DNA of 64,000 nucleotides from Strigamia acuminata (GCA_949358305.1 OX442322.1:6572001-6636000), one strand, 5' to 3'. Shown: positions 9,904-20,043, counted from the first letter of the stretch. The notes: generated from the sequence alone by a model not told the origin. Translations and numbers: made by a program.

Positions 9904-11493
9904 TGTGACGATTACCTTCTGGAGATAGCAATTGCTAAACTAAAGTGTGAACTATCTGTGTGAAAATGTAAAATATGCAAACCTGATGTTTTCTCAAAAC
10001 ATATAACATTTATTCCGGTTTGAACCTTATATAAATACTATGCCTACAAGTGGCTAAAATGACGAGAAGTTAAACTATACAGTTGTTTGGCAAAAGCCCT
10101 GAAATAATATCATTTGAAGGCTTCAGTCATGCAATAAGAATTTGTAACGGTCTTATTGCTGTGACGTAAAAGATGTCATCTATGAATGGCTTTGGCTTCT
10201 AAATGGTCCGGGGTTTGGTTCTAAAAGGCGTGTAAATGGTTAGGCTGGGTGGGTTATATCCGAGAGGTGCGGTTGACTTTTCTGTATCGTCACACACATC
10301 GCATCGCAGATAATTGTTGTAATCAATAATTACCGCGAGATGTAACAATGTGAGAATAAATATTCATATTAATTCTATGGAATTAATCATGATATTTTAG
10401 AGTCACAAACTTAACTAAAACTATGAAAATAAGTAAAATATATTAAAATAGCGCCGAGCTATTTTTTGCCCCGAGTGCAATCAACATCTAAGTTAGACTT
10501 AAATGTTCCGTCAAACCAATAACGAATTGAATCGAAATATCTCGCAGGAAAGGTTATCCATCGCCGGGAAATTACTCCACTCGGTCCTGGCTGGCGGGAG
10601 AGTAACCGGGAAATTACTCCGCGTCGATTACTCTGATAATGCGTCTGTGAAATATAAATACTCCACTCTAGATTCTACATTACCAATGCGTCTGTGAATT
10701 TTACTCCACTCTAGATTCTGCACTCTACAACGGAATGTTGGCATGAAGCTGGAGGGAGTGCGTCTGTGGGTTGTACCCCACTCTAGATACTACACTTAAA
10801 TGTGTCTGTGAATTACTCACTCTAGTTACAACATTTCTACAACGGAATGTTGGCATGAAGAGGCGGGCAGTGTGTCTGTGAGTCTTCTACCCACTCTAGA
10901 TACTTACACTAAATACAAAGTATTTCTACAACGGATTGTCGGAACGCAGAGAAGTATAATATGTGCTCAAGTAATATCAGTATCAAACAAAAACAGAACA
11001 AGAGCGAGCTATATCCGTTTTGCAGGGGGATATATACTCGGTGAGGAGAATAGCTGTTCAGTGATCCAATGGGATCACTGGGCAGTCAAATCCATCCAAT
11101 CCTAGGTCATAGGAAGTGGATACTCAGGACATAGTCTTCTACTAGGTCCAAAACAGGAACTGGATACGCAGGACACATTTTGGATTAAGTCCCTTTGACT
11201 ATAATCCAAAAGGAGTCCAACTCACAGTGGGTGATGGGGGGTGACTTCACCAGGTGTAGAGGTTGCACATAATTCAATAGAATTATGTGACAAATAAATC
11301 AACTAGCATTTAAACATCCAAAAGTATTTAAAAGTGTCTAAAGTTGCAGTGGAATAAAATATAAATAGTAATTTATATTTTATTCACTCAAAAATTGTCG
11401 AAATTTGAATTTACCGCTAAAACGCATCAGCGCCATCTATTGGTGAAGTAATCGTCCTATACTAACAAAGTGCATGACAGTGTAACCGTCACA
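9904..11493 (-). repeat. E1 5' LTR (family A, 1590 bp)
   Basis: Bounded by TGTGAC at 9904 and GTCACA ending at 11493, immediately followed by AACT. Same length (1590 bp) and family as the solo LTR at 57914-59503 but in the opposite orientation. It contains short repeats built on CACTCTAGA and TGTCTGTGA with a longer unit (CTACAACGGAATGTTGGCAT) between about 10640 and 10930. A 9-bp dyad with a 4-nt spacer sits at 11059-11080, on the upstream side of a TATATA box near 11030. The PBS abuts its left edge. Confidence 0.92.
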
Positions 11494-11510
11494 AACTTAA
11501 TCCCACCGAG

Positions 11511-11517
11511 TATAAAA
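11511..11517 (+). promoter_or_regulatory. TATA box of family-B LTR
   Basis: TATAAAA follows CCACCGAG. The same context is present at 22114-22120, 54897-54903 and 57666-57672 in the other family-B LTR copies. Transcription would be expected to start roughly 30 nt downstream. Confidence 0.7.
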
Positions 11518-11603
11518 CTCCCTGACAACAGGAAGTTAAGTTAGTTCTTGATTTCTGGTTATTTGGTATGTTCCGCATGTCAAATAACTGTTTCTTACTC
11601 AGG

Positions 11604-11650
11604 GCATGGGCCTACCGGTCCATGCATAGCATGGCTCTGCTGAGCCATGC
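11604..11650 (+). promoter_or_regulatory. Tandem hairpins downstream of the LTR TATA box
   Basis: First stem: 9 bp pairing GCATGGGCC with GGTCCATGC (one G-U) around a 4-nt loop. Second stem: perfect 8 bp, GCATGGCT with AGCCATGC, around a 6-nt loop. Both lie about 90-135 nt after the TATA box, so probably in the 5' end of the transcript. Copies at about 22207-22253, 54990-55036 and 57759-57805. Confidence 0.6.
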
Positions 11651-12805
11651 AACCCCCGTCAACTGAAGGCGAAGTTCGGACTGTTAATGTTTCCGTCAAA
11701 CGGTCTTGCCGAGGAGAAAGCCTCCCGCATAAGTATCCTCGTGGTCGGACAATAGAATCACGTGTGATACCAAAGTATTTAGTAACCGTCAGTAGCACTG
11801 TTACTGAAAGGGATTGACTCCATCACCTGATGGTGCCAAAGCAATCTGTATGCAAAACATGCAGTTACCGCCAGTAGCACTATGTGTTTGGGAAAGTTAT
11901 ATCTCTTCGGTGATGGTGCCAAAGCAGTCTACTTATGAGTAGTATCTCGGGTGATTAATTCTGTTGTGCAGAACTGCGGGCTATATCCACCTGAATACCA
12001 GTGCCGTCTCTCACCGCACTGTTGTTTAGGGCACGCGCGATACTGTTCTGCTCAGCAAGGCGAACTTTGACGGCAATTGTGTGTTGCGATGTTTAACCTT
12101 TATTAGATTTTGTAGTTGATAATAAACCTTAATTGTTTAAACTTGGCAACAAGTTAACAACCGAAATAAGTCACGAGACTTGTTTCACTGTATGACGAAT
12201 CAAATTCGTAACAATAAATTGAATACAATTTATTGAGTTAATTTATTAAACTCACAACATCGCGAATTAAATATAATTCGCAAGCGGAACCTTGGCGAAT
12301 AAATGACTTCATTTATTCATTACCAAATTCCAACTTCAGTTGTGGCGGTGCACATGAGTCAACCGCACCTCTCGGATCGAACCAAAACAGCATTACACGG
12401 ACCATTACACCATACGAACCCGGAACGCGAACGAAGCAGTTCCACGATTACGAAGCGCCGACGGAAGCCGCGAAGACACAGCCAGCCCGGCTATCTGATG
12501 ACATCTATACTCGGTCGAGCGGGCGTTTTGCCGTTCCCGAACCCCGGATCACCAATAACCGTAATCATATTATTTTAGGGCTGTTTTACAGCCAATTTCA
12601 TGTATAGTTTAACTTGTATTTAACTTGCCTAATATCGGCATTAGAATTTGTATAACTTTTAGATTTGATTCTATTGTTTGACAACAATAAATGTAGTGTT
12701 TTGAGAAACTTGTTGTCTTTATTTTATCTCGTATTAATCACTTATTCCCGCGACTTATACCCGGTACTATCATGCGATAGGAGTTGTGGTCGTCACCGTC
12801 ACACG

Positions 12806-12823
12806 TGGAGGTCCCACCGAGAT
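12806..12823 (+). promoter_or_regulatory. E2 primer-binding site, tRNA-Gln type
   Basis: TGGAGGTCCCACCGAGAT begins 2 nt after the LTR. Its complement is the 3' end expected of a metazoan tRNA-Gln whose acceptor stem begins GGTCCCA, including the U discriminator and CCA. This is from knowledge of tRNA-Gln sequences; no search was run. Confidence 0.85.
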
Positions 12824-13609
12824 AGGTTGCAAAGTTTAAATTTACCGAATTTAATAGAAAGTGAAAATTGAGATAAATAAAGATTATAACATTTTGAAAC
12901 GAATTATATATTTCTACTTTTGCGAAGTAGGAAAATGTCTTTAAAAACGTTGGAATCCGTAAGAAATCTAACATTAAAGGGAATGTTATGTTGTGTTATA
13001 AAACACTCCAATAACTGAAAGAATTTATTTTCTAAATTTTCACGGAAGGTCTGTAAAACAGTTTCAATGTTGGTTGAATATTTTCGAAAGAATTATCCAA
13101 TCAATAACGAGATTGACCAGACCAAAGTGCGGACGTGGTAGAAAACTACTAAAATAAAGGATTAGTTTCCATTTTATCATTGGATAAAATAACTTTCCAC
13201 CAATAAAATATCGAGGGATTAAAGGATTATCGATCCTCGATACCACGCGGATCCAGACTACAGACGACCATTCGTATCCAGACCAGACCTGCAGACACGT
13301 GCTCCAGTAGCCATCTTGACCACGCCGTCCCATTCAGTCCCGATTCGAATTTTCCACGCCGTAAACCAGCGAAAGTTAAGTGTATTTCATCTATTATTTT
13401 AACAAATAGTTTAAAGCGCATTCTCACCCAACGCTAGTTTACTTGTAGTAGGATTCATTTTGATTGTTTAAAGTTTGTCGATAGTTTAACACGTTTAACC
13501 ACCCCGTGGAGTTTAAGATTAACCTTATCGAAGTGTATTGTTATTTTGAAGTGTACTTTTATAAAGTGTGTTATCGTTCTTTAGTAATAAAGAATTTAAA
13601 ACTTTTATT
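12824..13609 (+). other. E2 leader between PBS and gag
   Basis: About 790 nt without a gene. It holds a 6-bp stem with a 4-nt loop at 13136-13151. A segment at about 13240-13370 is conserved in the E3 leader near 52915-53040. A weak acceptor-like CTTTAG occurs shortly before the gag ATG. This stretch is a plausible packaging region, by inference. Confidence 0.55.
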
Positions 13610-15721
13610 ATGTCTGACGAAAACATTCATATGAATGAACGAGAAGTCGAGGAGGAAAACTTGGAAAATAGTTACGTCCGACTCGAAGACCAAACGGATT
13701 TAATTCCGGACGATTTGACAGAGTACTGTCAACTCTATAATCTAAATCGGGCTGATTTCAAAACAATAACCGAAGCGGTTAATCATGTACGCGTACTTGA
13801 GAAAAGAAATCAGAGAATTAGACCCGATGAAGATGGAGATTCGGAGAACGAAAGTCGGCATTCGCGGACTTCACACCAAACCCCACGAAAAACGATTCCC
13901 ACGAATCGTAAACTGGACTTTCCCTCTCCTAAAAAAAGGTTGGGATATCAAGCCCGGATAGTGTCGACTCCACAGCTAAACGATAGAATGGTACGCGAAC
14001 CATCGTATAGCCGATCTCGTAGTCAACAAAGTTCAGGACAAAGAACACCCAGTTCTAATAGTCCTTTAAATCTAGCCAAACCAAGGTCTAGATCGACTAG
14101 TGCTAATCGAACGATTAACAATAGTAATTCAGGTTTTATCCCCCAAACTTCAGGGAATAGACAAAATGTCTCCCAAAACTCGGGACATAGACAGTATGTT
14201 ACTCCAACACCTGAAAATAGACATTATGTCCCCCCGACACCGGGGAAAGGACAGTTTGTCCCCCCCAACGCAGTCAAAAGAGTGTCAAATCAAACTCCAA
14301 GGAGATCCGATCAGATCTCACCGTCCCCCGTTATTCAAAATTTACCGGCGAGAAGGACTCGTTCAAATCAGACACCCCCAGAACGTGTACAAAATAAAAG
14401 TAGTATTCCACATGGACAACATGTACCATCTGGCAATCATACACAGCATGAGAATTATGTTCCTCCAAGGAAAGAAATCCCCCAGGACAATCAGGTCCCT
14501 AAGGGAAATCTGCCCAATTTTGAACAAAATTCTGGTTCGGCATCCTTCGCTGGTAGTTCATCTCAAGCGAGATTTTCTACCGACGACTTGGGAACCATCC
14601 TTACCCATGTGCAAAATATTCAAACTGATTGTGCACATCAAGTACAACAATTTATGCAGAATAATGCACAGCAAAATAATAATGCAAACAATTCGAATAA
14701 AACCTTTTTCAAAGGTCAGGATATGCCTGTTTTCGATGGAAAACAGAAGGACGTGGCTAAATTTTTAGCTACAGCCAAAACAGTCGCTGTCGCTAAAGGT
14801 TTAACTCTGGATGAGATGGTAAAACGCGGAATACCAACTTATTTATCTGGTATAGCCCACGAATGGCATGCCGATAACATCGACAAATTTGTTGACTGGA
14901 AAACTTTCGAAAAGTTGTTTTTGGCGGAGTTTGACATGATCCCTGTCACTCGAGCCCGAAAGCTTCGAAATTTAATCCAGGGCCCGGAAGAGCCACTCTA
15001 TACATTTCTTTTGAGATTTAAACAAGCTCAAGGATCTTATTCAAAAAGAGATGAAGCTCCCACTCTTCTCGAGAATTTGAACTTAGTTAGTTATAACCGA
15101 ATAATCGATAGAGGCCTCTATGAAGAATCATTCAATGACATATTTCAATTTGTCAGACAGAATAGGGCTCTTTTCGAAGCCCAAAACGCTAGTGTGGACA
15201 CTATTGTCAATAAAGAGGACGAAACTGTCCCGTCAAATACTCAAAAAGGTAAAGACGCCAGGAGTTCGCGCCCACTCATACGATCCACTCAGACGTTGAA
15301 CGCCGAACCAGAAGCTGAACCTATGGAATCTGACGAGACAGACAATATTGAAAATGATGTTGGATTCCACAACATGGTATGTGCTATGTCGGAGAAAGCA
15401 ACTGGAAAATGTTTCCATTGCAATCAACCAGGACACTTTAAGAGGGAATGTCCTTTGTTACAAAAAAGAAAATTTGTTCAGGACAAGCCCCAAGGTACTG
15501 GTAATAGTACCAATACCAATCCCGCCTCTGATCTTTTTAAACGACAGAGACAGAATTGGGTAACCGCTGAATCTTTGGACCAAAAACTTGAAGACTTCAA
15601 AACTACTATGCAAACTAGTATGACAAAATCCATGTCGGATTTATTCACTAAATTTTTGGATCCAAAAAATGCAACCACTCCGCCGTTGGCAATCGAAGGT
15701 ACACCGGCCCCAAAAAACTAA
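13610..15721 (+). CDS. gag: E2 Gag (capsid and nucleocapsid)
   Basis: 703 residues from the ATG at 13610; an upstream in-frame GTG at 13568 is not used. An acidic N-terminus carries IPDDLTEYCQLYNLNR, which recurs in the E3 gag remnant. A linker with short repeats follows (RQYVTPTP, RHYVPPTPG, GQFVPPN). The capsid-like segment has MPVFDGKQKDVAKFLA and WHADNIDKFVDWKTFEKLF. A CCHC zinc knuckle, CFHCNQPGHFKREC, lies at residues 601-614. The product should form the virus-like particle and bind genomic RNA. The stop TAA (15719-15721) directly follows the slippery heptamer leading into pol. Confidence 0.96.
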   Translation: MSDENIHMNEREVEEENLENSYVRLEDQTDLIPDDLTEYCQLYNLNRADFKTITEAVNHVRVLEKRNQRIRPDEDGDSENESRHSRTSHQTPRKTIPTNRKLDFPSPKKRLGYQARIVSTPQLNDRMVREPSYSRSRSQQSSGQRTPSSNSPLNLAKPRSRSTSANRTINNSNSGFIPQTSGNRQNVSQNSGHRQYVTPTPENRHYVPPTPGKGQFVPPNAVKRVSNQTPRRSDQISPSPVIQNLPARRTRSNQTPPERVQNKSSIPHGQHVPSGNHTQHENYVPPRKEIPQDNQVPKGNLPNFEQNSGSASFAGSSSQARFSTDDLGTILTHVQNIQTDCAHQVQQFMQNNAQQNNNANNSNKTFFKGQDMPVFDGKQKDVAKFLATAKTVAVAKGLTLDEMVKRGIPTYLSGIAHEWHADNIDKFVDWKTFEKLFLAEFDMIPVTRARKLRNLIQGPEEPLYTFLLRFKQAQGSYSKRDEAPTLLENLNLVSYNRIIDRGLYEESFNDIFQFVRQNRALFEAQNASVDTIVNKEDETVPSNTQKGKDARSSRPLIRSTQTLNAEPEAEPMESDETDNIENDVGFHNMVCAMSEKATGKCFHCNQPGHFKRECPLLQKRKFVQDKPQGTGNSTNTNPASDLFKRQRQNWVTAESLDQKLEDFKTTMQTSMTKSMSDLFTKFLDPKNATTPPLAIEGTPAPKN

Positions 15722-15746
15722 TAGAGGGGGTTACCGAAAACCCCCT
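15712..15746 (+). promoter_or_regulatory. E2 gag-pol -1 ribosomal frameshift signal
   Basis: A AAA AAC at 15712-15718, in the gag frame, is followed by TAA. A 6-nt spacer (15719-15724) separates it from a perfect 8-bp stem: AGGGGGTT (15725-15732) with AACCCCCT (15739-15746) around a 6-nt loop. After a -1 shift the frame runs open from CTA at 15718 through 15766 and into the protease region. Confidence 0.92.
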
Positions 15747-15765
15747 AAAAAACCAGAGTAGTACA

Positions 15766-18700
15766 TTGTCCTCAGAAATAGAAAATGTTCTAAATGAAAC
15801 TCTAAACAAATTAGTAATTCAAGATGAGGAAATTAAACGACCTAATCGTAAAACTAGGAAAAGGAATCCAAAGTATGTATTTAAGGAACCTTATCCCAAC
15901 ACTCCTTTTTCGATGGAAGAGACCGAAAATCCATTTACATCATTCGATGACGACCTCTTTCCTGCGGATAAGGGGGACGAATCTTGGCGAGAGTCCTTGA
16001 ATGCAATAATTGAAAGCGCTACAAATCCTCCTGTTCGAGAGGAAACCACAAGTTCTAGTGGAGGAGTATGCGAAAGTTTGGAAGCCATGATGGAAAATTT
16101 AGATATCTCCTCAAAATTATCTAGACATCATAGACTTCGTAAATATGTCAAAGAACATCAGCTCAAGAGAGCTGAAGTAGTTGAACACATCAAACGTTTG
16201 GGAAACAGTGTCGACGACCCCCGAATGAAAGTAACAATAGGTGGACTCACCTATAATGCTTTAATGGATTCAGGAGCCACCCAATGTTTTATTGGATTAC
16301 AATTACTTGATAGTACTTGTGCTTCCCCTGACTTCATTCAAGATTGTCCACGAAATATGAAAGTGTGTGCCGTCGGTATAACTCATATCCCTCTAGGACA
16401 AATAACCCTTTGTGTTCAATGGGCAGATGGAGTAGAATTCACTCCAATAAATTTCATCATTTTAGACCGCAATGTGTGTGGCCTAATTTTAGGACACAAT
16501 TTTATGCGTCGTACAACAATTAATTTAAATCCAGCACGAGCTGTATTTGACTGTGACAACAAACCTGGTTGGACTGCGCCTTACGTAGATAACGAATTCA
16601 ATGACAGTCTAGCGAGGTTACGCACACTAAAAGACGACGGAACAGTCACTCATACACCCGACAATTGGGAAGAATTGTTGGTTAAAGATTGTGATTGCTC
16701 CGCCGAGGAAAAGAACAAATTACTAGAAGTAATTTCCGGAATCAAGCACGTTTTTCGGGACAAAGTTGGTTGTACGAACCTTACTAAGCATAAAATTACG
16801 TTTAAAAAGGACGCGAAATGGAAAAAACAACCGTTTCGCATGTACAATCCAGCTAAAATTGCGATTATGACCAAACTAGTTGAAGAGCTAGAAGCAGAGA
16901 ATCTCATTGAGAAATCTACGGGACCTTACATAAGTCATCCCGTAATAGTTGCCAAACCAAATGGCACATATAGGTTATGTATTGATTTCCGATGGCTAAA
17001 TGCGATCACCGAAATCAATGCAATCCAAATGCCCAGTATTGATTTGCTCATGCACAATACTAACCAGGCAAAGTACTTCACCTCACTTGACCTTACAAAA
17101 GGATATTATCAAGTAGAGATGGAAGACGAAGATAAGCAGAAAACTGCTTTCTATACTCCGAAAGGCAACTATCAATTTGTACGTATGCCATTTGGGTTAT
17201 GTAACGCACCATGTACATTTCAAGCCCTAATGGAACAAGTTATGGATGACGCGTTATATAAACACGCATTAGTCTATTTAGACGATGTAATTATCTTTTC
17301 TCAGACTTGGGACCAACACCTCGGTCACATTAAAGATGTCTTAGAACGACTAGACAAAGCAAACTTGTCCGTAAATAAAGAAAAGTCTAAGTTCGGCAGA
17401 ACTACGCTAAAATTTTTGGAACACTTAATCACTCCGAATGGATTGGCCCCGGATCCTGACAAAATCGCGTCAGTACGAAAATTTCCAACCCCAAAAACAT
17501 CGAAAGATGTTCAAAGGTTTCACGGGTTGGCAAATTTCTTTAGGAAGTTTATTCCTAACCACGGTGAAATTGCTACTCCACTGACTAGCATAATGCATGA
17601 GAAAGCAACCTTTGTCTGGGGACAAGAGCAAATGGACGCTTTCGAAAGAATTAAAGACATCTTATGCGACGAAACTCAAGTTTTGTTAATGCCTAACATG
17701 CTCGAACCCTTTGTGATTCTAACAGACGCTTCACATTCAGGATTAGGAGCGGTGTTATGCCAAGATGTGGACTTTCTTGACAAAAACAAGGACAAATGGA
17801 TTAAAACTCCAAGACCCGTAGCTTACGCTAGTCGCGTACTTCGAGGAGCCGAGCAACGTTACACTACTCCCGAACTAGAGTGTCTAGCGGTAGTATGGGC
17901 TGTAGAACGTTTCCGACCCTACATAGAATACACGTCATTCACCTTGGAGTCAGATGCAGAAGCCTTAAAATGGCTAATGGGAACGCCAGAACCTTCTGGT
18001 CGTTTTGGCCGATGGGCAATTAAACTGCAATGCGGCGCCTTTAAAATTAAGTATCGTCGTGGTACTCAAAATCAAGTCGCAGACGCATTTTCAAGAGCTC
18101 CTTTGAGTATTGAAGACATTCCGAAGGATGATTATATCGAACCCACAGAAATAACTCAATTCTGGCCCGAGTGGGATGGAAATAAAGAAGTTACTCGTAG
18201 AGAAGAACCAAAACCCTGTCAGTTCTTAACAAACGTGTCAGTAAAGTTTGATTATTCCAAAAAATTAAATAATTCTTTGGAAAAGGGGGAGAAAGGTCAT
18301 GTAGAACCAGAAACTTTATTTAGTGCGTTAACCGAAGTACTAAGTATAGTTCCTCCTACCAGAGCAGAAATCATCGAAGCTCAGCTCAAAGACTATGAAT
18401 GTAGAAAAATAATAACTCATCTAAAATTAGATGAAGTTGAGCAAAAGAAAAATAAGAAAACTAAGCGATGGATGAAAGACATCAAAGGCTACCAACTAGA
18501 TTTCAAAGAAAATCATGATAATGAAGATGAGAATAGTAATGATTCTGAAATGTTAATCTTTTTCAAACCAACATTTGAAGAAGAATTAAATGATTCCGGC
18601 AACGGATTTAAAGCGGTGATTCCAACTTCGTTAGTACGACGAGTGTTGTTCGCATGCCACGGACATCCGTTAAGTGGACACGCGGGGATGAGTAAAACGC

Positions 18701-20043
18701 TCGAACGAGCGAAACTCATCTATTATTGGCCTAAAATGAGCAAAGACACGTGTAATTATGTTCGTAGTTGTGTTCATTGCCAACAATACAAACCTAGTCA
18801 ACACCGCAAACACAGAGCGAGTTATACTCCTCACAATATGGCACAGCCATGGGAAGTTCTTTGTTTAGACTTCATGGGTCCCAAACCCGCTGGTCAATAC
18901 CAACATAAATATATTTTAGTAGGAATCGATCAATGTACTAAATGGGTAGAATTAGCCCCATTAAGCAAAGCTTCAAGTGAAGCAATTATAACAAAGTTAG
19001 GTGATATCGTACATAGATGGGGATACCCCAGGAAAATTATCAGTGATAATGGAAAACAGTTCGCATCCACCATCTATGAGGGTTTCTGCAAAAGGCATAA
19101 CATTAAAATGACTCATATAAGTCCTTATCATGCTCAGGCCAACCCCACAGAACGGGCAAACAGAGATATCAAAATAATGCTTGCGATTTATTCTGATGTG
19201 CACTCTCACTGGCCACGTTTTCTGAATGAATTTGCATTTGCATCCAGAACGGCAAAATCCGAAGCAACCGGATCGACGCCATTTTTATTAAATACAGGAA
19301 GAATAGTAACACTACCTTTCGACCCGCGAATTATTCAACACGCGAATAAATTCGATAAAAATAACCCTGAGGAATTCGTGTTTAATTTACTCGGGATTTT
19401 ACGGAGAGCACACCAAGAAATGCACCGTAGGATCCAACTAAATTACGAGAAACACGACAGAATTCACCGTAATAAATTTCATATTTGCAAATATGAAGTA
19501 GGTGATTTAGTCTGGAAGAATACACATATTCTTTTCAATCAAGACAAAGGTATTACTAAAGGATTTGCGGAAAAACGAGACGGACCGTGGGAAATCACGG
19601 CCGTATTAACAGGAGGTGCATACGCCTTACGAAAATTATTAGATGATTCAATTGAACCATCAATAAATACGGATGATCTCACCCCGTATATCCCTTCATA
19701 CCCGATTGAGACATGGACTCTGGGTCAGAAAAAAGGAAAACTGGAAGATCATCCAAACCCTGATTGGATGTCGTCAAATTCCGAATTTAACGAGTCTAAT
19801 TCACAAGAATTAGATAATCAAGATATGGAAGAAACCCCTCGTGAAAATCTTGAACAAGAAGAAAGAATAATTCCTACCTCAAATGAAAATGGAAACGAGA
19901 TTATCGATCCACGAAGTAATAACTCAAATAAACGGAAGCGAACAGCTGACCTTCCGGAGATAATCTCGAGACCGAAAAGAACTTCGAAGCCAAATCCGAA
20001 ATATACAACGGATTTTGTACAGATGATTCAAGAACGTCGTTAA
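15766..20043 (+). CDS. pol: E2 Pol polyprotein (protease, RT, RNase H, integrase)
   Basis: 1425 residues counted from the TTG at 15766; the frame is really entered at 15718 by -1 frameshift. Domains in order: protease with DSGA at about 168-171; RT with CIDFRWLNAITEI, MPFGLCNAPCTFQ and YLDD at 504-507; RNase H with TDASHSGLGAV and ELECLAVVWAVERF; integrase zinc site (HGHPLSGH then CVHCQQ); and the D-D-E core (LDFMGP, SDNGKQF, PTERANRD) with 34 residues between the second D and E. It ends with the DGPWEITAV segment and a basic tail. Oddities: FLEH where E1 and E4 read FLGH in the RT thumb region, and AFSRAPL for ALSRAPL. Otherwise the frame looks intact, so its ORF3 rather than pol is what has been broken. 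Confidence 0.96.
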   Translation: MSSEIENVLNETLNKLVIQDEEIKRPNRKTRKRNPKYVFKEPYPNTPFSMEETENPFTSFDDDLFPADKGDESWRESLNAIIESATNPPVREETTSSSGGVCESLEAMMENLDISSKLSRHHRLRKYVKEHQLKRAEVVEHIKRLGNSVDDPRMKVTIGGLTYNALMDSGATQCFIGLQLLDSTCASPDFIQDCPRNMKVCAVGITHIPLGQITLCVQWADGVEFTPINFIILDRNVCGLILGHNFMRRTTINLNPARAVFDCDNKPGWTAPYVDNEFNDSLARLRTLKDDGTVTHTPDNWEELLVKDCDCSAEEKNKLLEVISGIKHVFRDKVGCTNLTKHKITFKKDAKWKKQPFRMYNPAKIAIMTKLVEELEAENLIEKSTGPYISHPVIVAKPNGTYRLCIDFRWLNAITEINAIQMPSIDLLMHNTNQAKYFTSLDLTKGYYQVEMEDEDKQKTAFYTPKGNYQFVRMPFGLCNAPCTFQALMEQVMDDALYKHALVYLDDVIIFSQTWDQHLGHIKDVLERLDKANLSVNKEKSKFGRTTLKFLEHLITPNGLAPDPDKIASVRKFPTPKTSKDVQRFHGLANFFRKFIPNHGEIATPLTSIMHEKATFVWGQEQMDAFERIKDILCDETQVLLMPNMLEPFVILTDASHSGLGAVLCQDVDFLDKNKDKWIKTPRPVAYASRVLRGAEQRYTTPELECLAVVWAVERFRPYIEYTSFTLESDAEALKWLMGTPEPSGRFGRWAIKLQCGAFKIKYRRGTQNQVADAFSRAPLSIEDIPKDDYIEPTEITQFWPEWDGNKEVTRREEPKPCQFLTNVSVKFDYSKKLNNSLEKGEKGHVEPETLFSALTEVLSIVPPTRAEIIEAQLKDYECRKIITHLKLDEVEQKKNKKTKRWMKDIKGYQLDFKENHDNEDENSNDSEMLIFFKPTFEEELNDSGNGFKAVIPTSLVRRVLFACHGHPLSGHAGMSKTLERAKLIYYWPKMSKDTCNYVRSCVHCQQYKPSQHRKHRASYTPHNMAQPWEVLCLDFMGPKPAGQYQHKYILVGIDQCTKWVELAPLSKASSEAIITKLGDIVHRWGYPRKIISDNGKQFASTIYEGFCKRHNIKMTHISPYHAQANPTERANRDIKIMLAIYSDVHSHWPRFLNEFAFASRTAKSEATGSTPFLLNTGRIVTLPFDPRIIQHANKFDKNNPEEFVFNLLGILRRAHQEMHRRIQLNYEKHDRIHRNKFHICKYEVGDLVWKNTHILFNQDKGITKGFAEKRDGPWEITAVLTGGAYALRKLLDDSIEPSINTDDLTPYIPSYPIETWTLGQKKGKLEDHPNPDWMSSNSEFNESNSQELDNQDMEETPRENLEQEERIIPTSNENGNEIIDPRSNNSNKRKRTADLPEIISRPKRTSKPNPKYTTDFVQMIQERR
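18279..18296 (+). promoter_or_regulatory. E2 candidate central polypurine tract
   Basis: GGAAAAGGGGGAGAAAGG is an 18-nt purine run in the RNase H-integrase linker. The surrounding protein sequence differs between E1, E2 and E4, yet each keeps a purine run here. It resembles the AAGGGGGA tract at the 3' LTR of the same element. Confidence 0.42.

Larger units (their letters stand above)
1..11493 (-). mobile_element. E1: Ty3/Gypsy LTR retrotransposon, family A, left end off window
   Basis: Minus-strand element reading right to left: 5' LTR 11493-9904, PBS at 9901-9881, gag, pol, spacer with putative intron, and ORF3 running off the left edge. Its 3' LTR is outside the window. The right edge is an LTR terminus followed by AACT (11494-11497). 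The sequence after it continues exactly as the family-B LTR seen at 57649 onward, so E1 inserted into the 5' LTR of E2. All three reading frames appear uninterrupted where visible, apart from the programmed gag-pol shift. Confidence 0.93.
11498..12803 (+). repeat. E2 5' LTR, right-hand part
   Basis: This 1306-bp remnant follows the E1 insertion and ends at GTCACA (12803), next to the PBS. It pairs with 57653-57913 plus 59508-60549 (1303 bp); the 3-nt difference is a CGG present near 12630 and absent from the 3' copy. Visible parts: TATAAAA at 11511-11517, two strong hairpins at 11604-11650, an imperfect direct repeat at about 11781-11941, and AATAAA at 12686-12691. Short reading frames in it recur in every family-B LTR and are not called as genes. 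Confidence 0.92.

Noticed and set aside
12303-12578. 91-codon frame recurring in family-B LTRs (also 60052-60327; shortened at 50662 and 55690)
   Set aside because: Conserved only as part of the LTR; its C-terminal half changes frame between copies and it has no recognisable domain.
12806-12823. tRNA gene suggested by the tRNA-Gln 3' sequence
   Set aside because: Only the 18-nt complement of a tRNA 3' end is present, placed 2 nt after the LTR. This is a primer-binding site.
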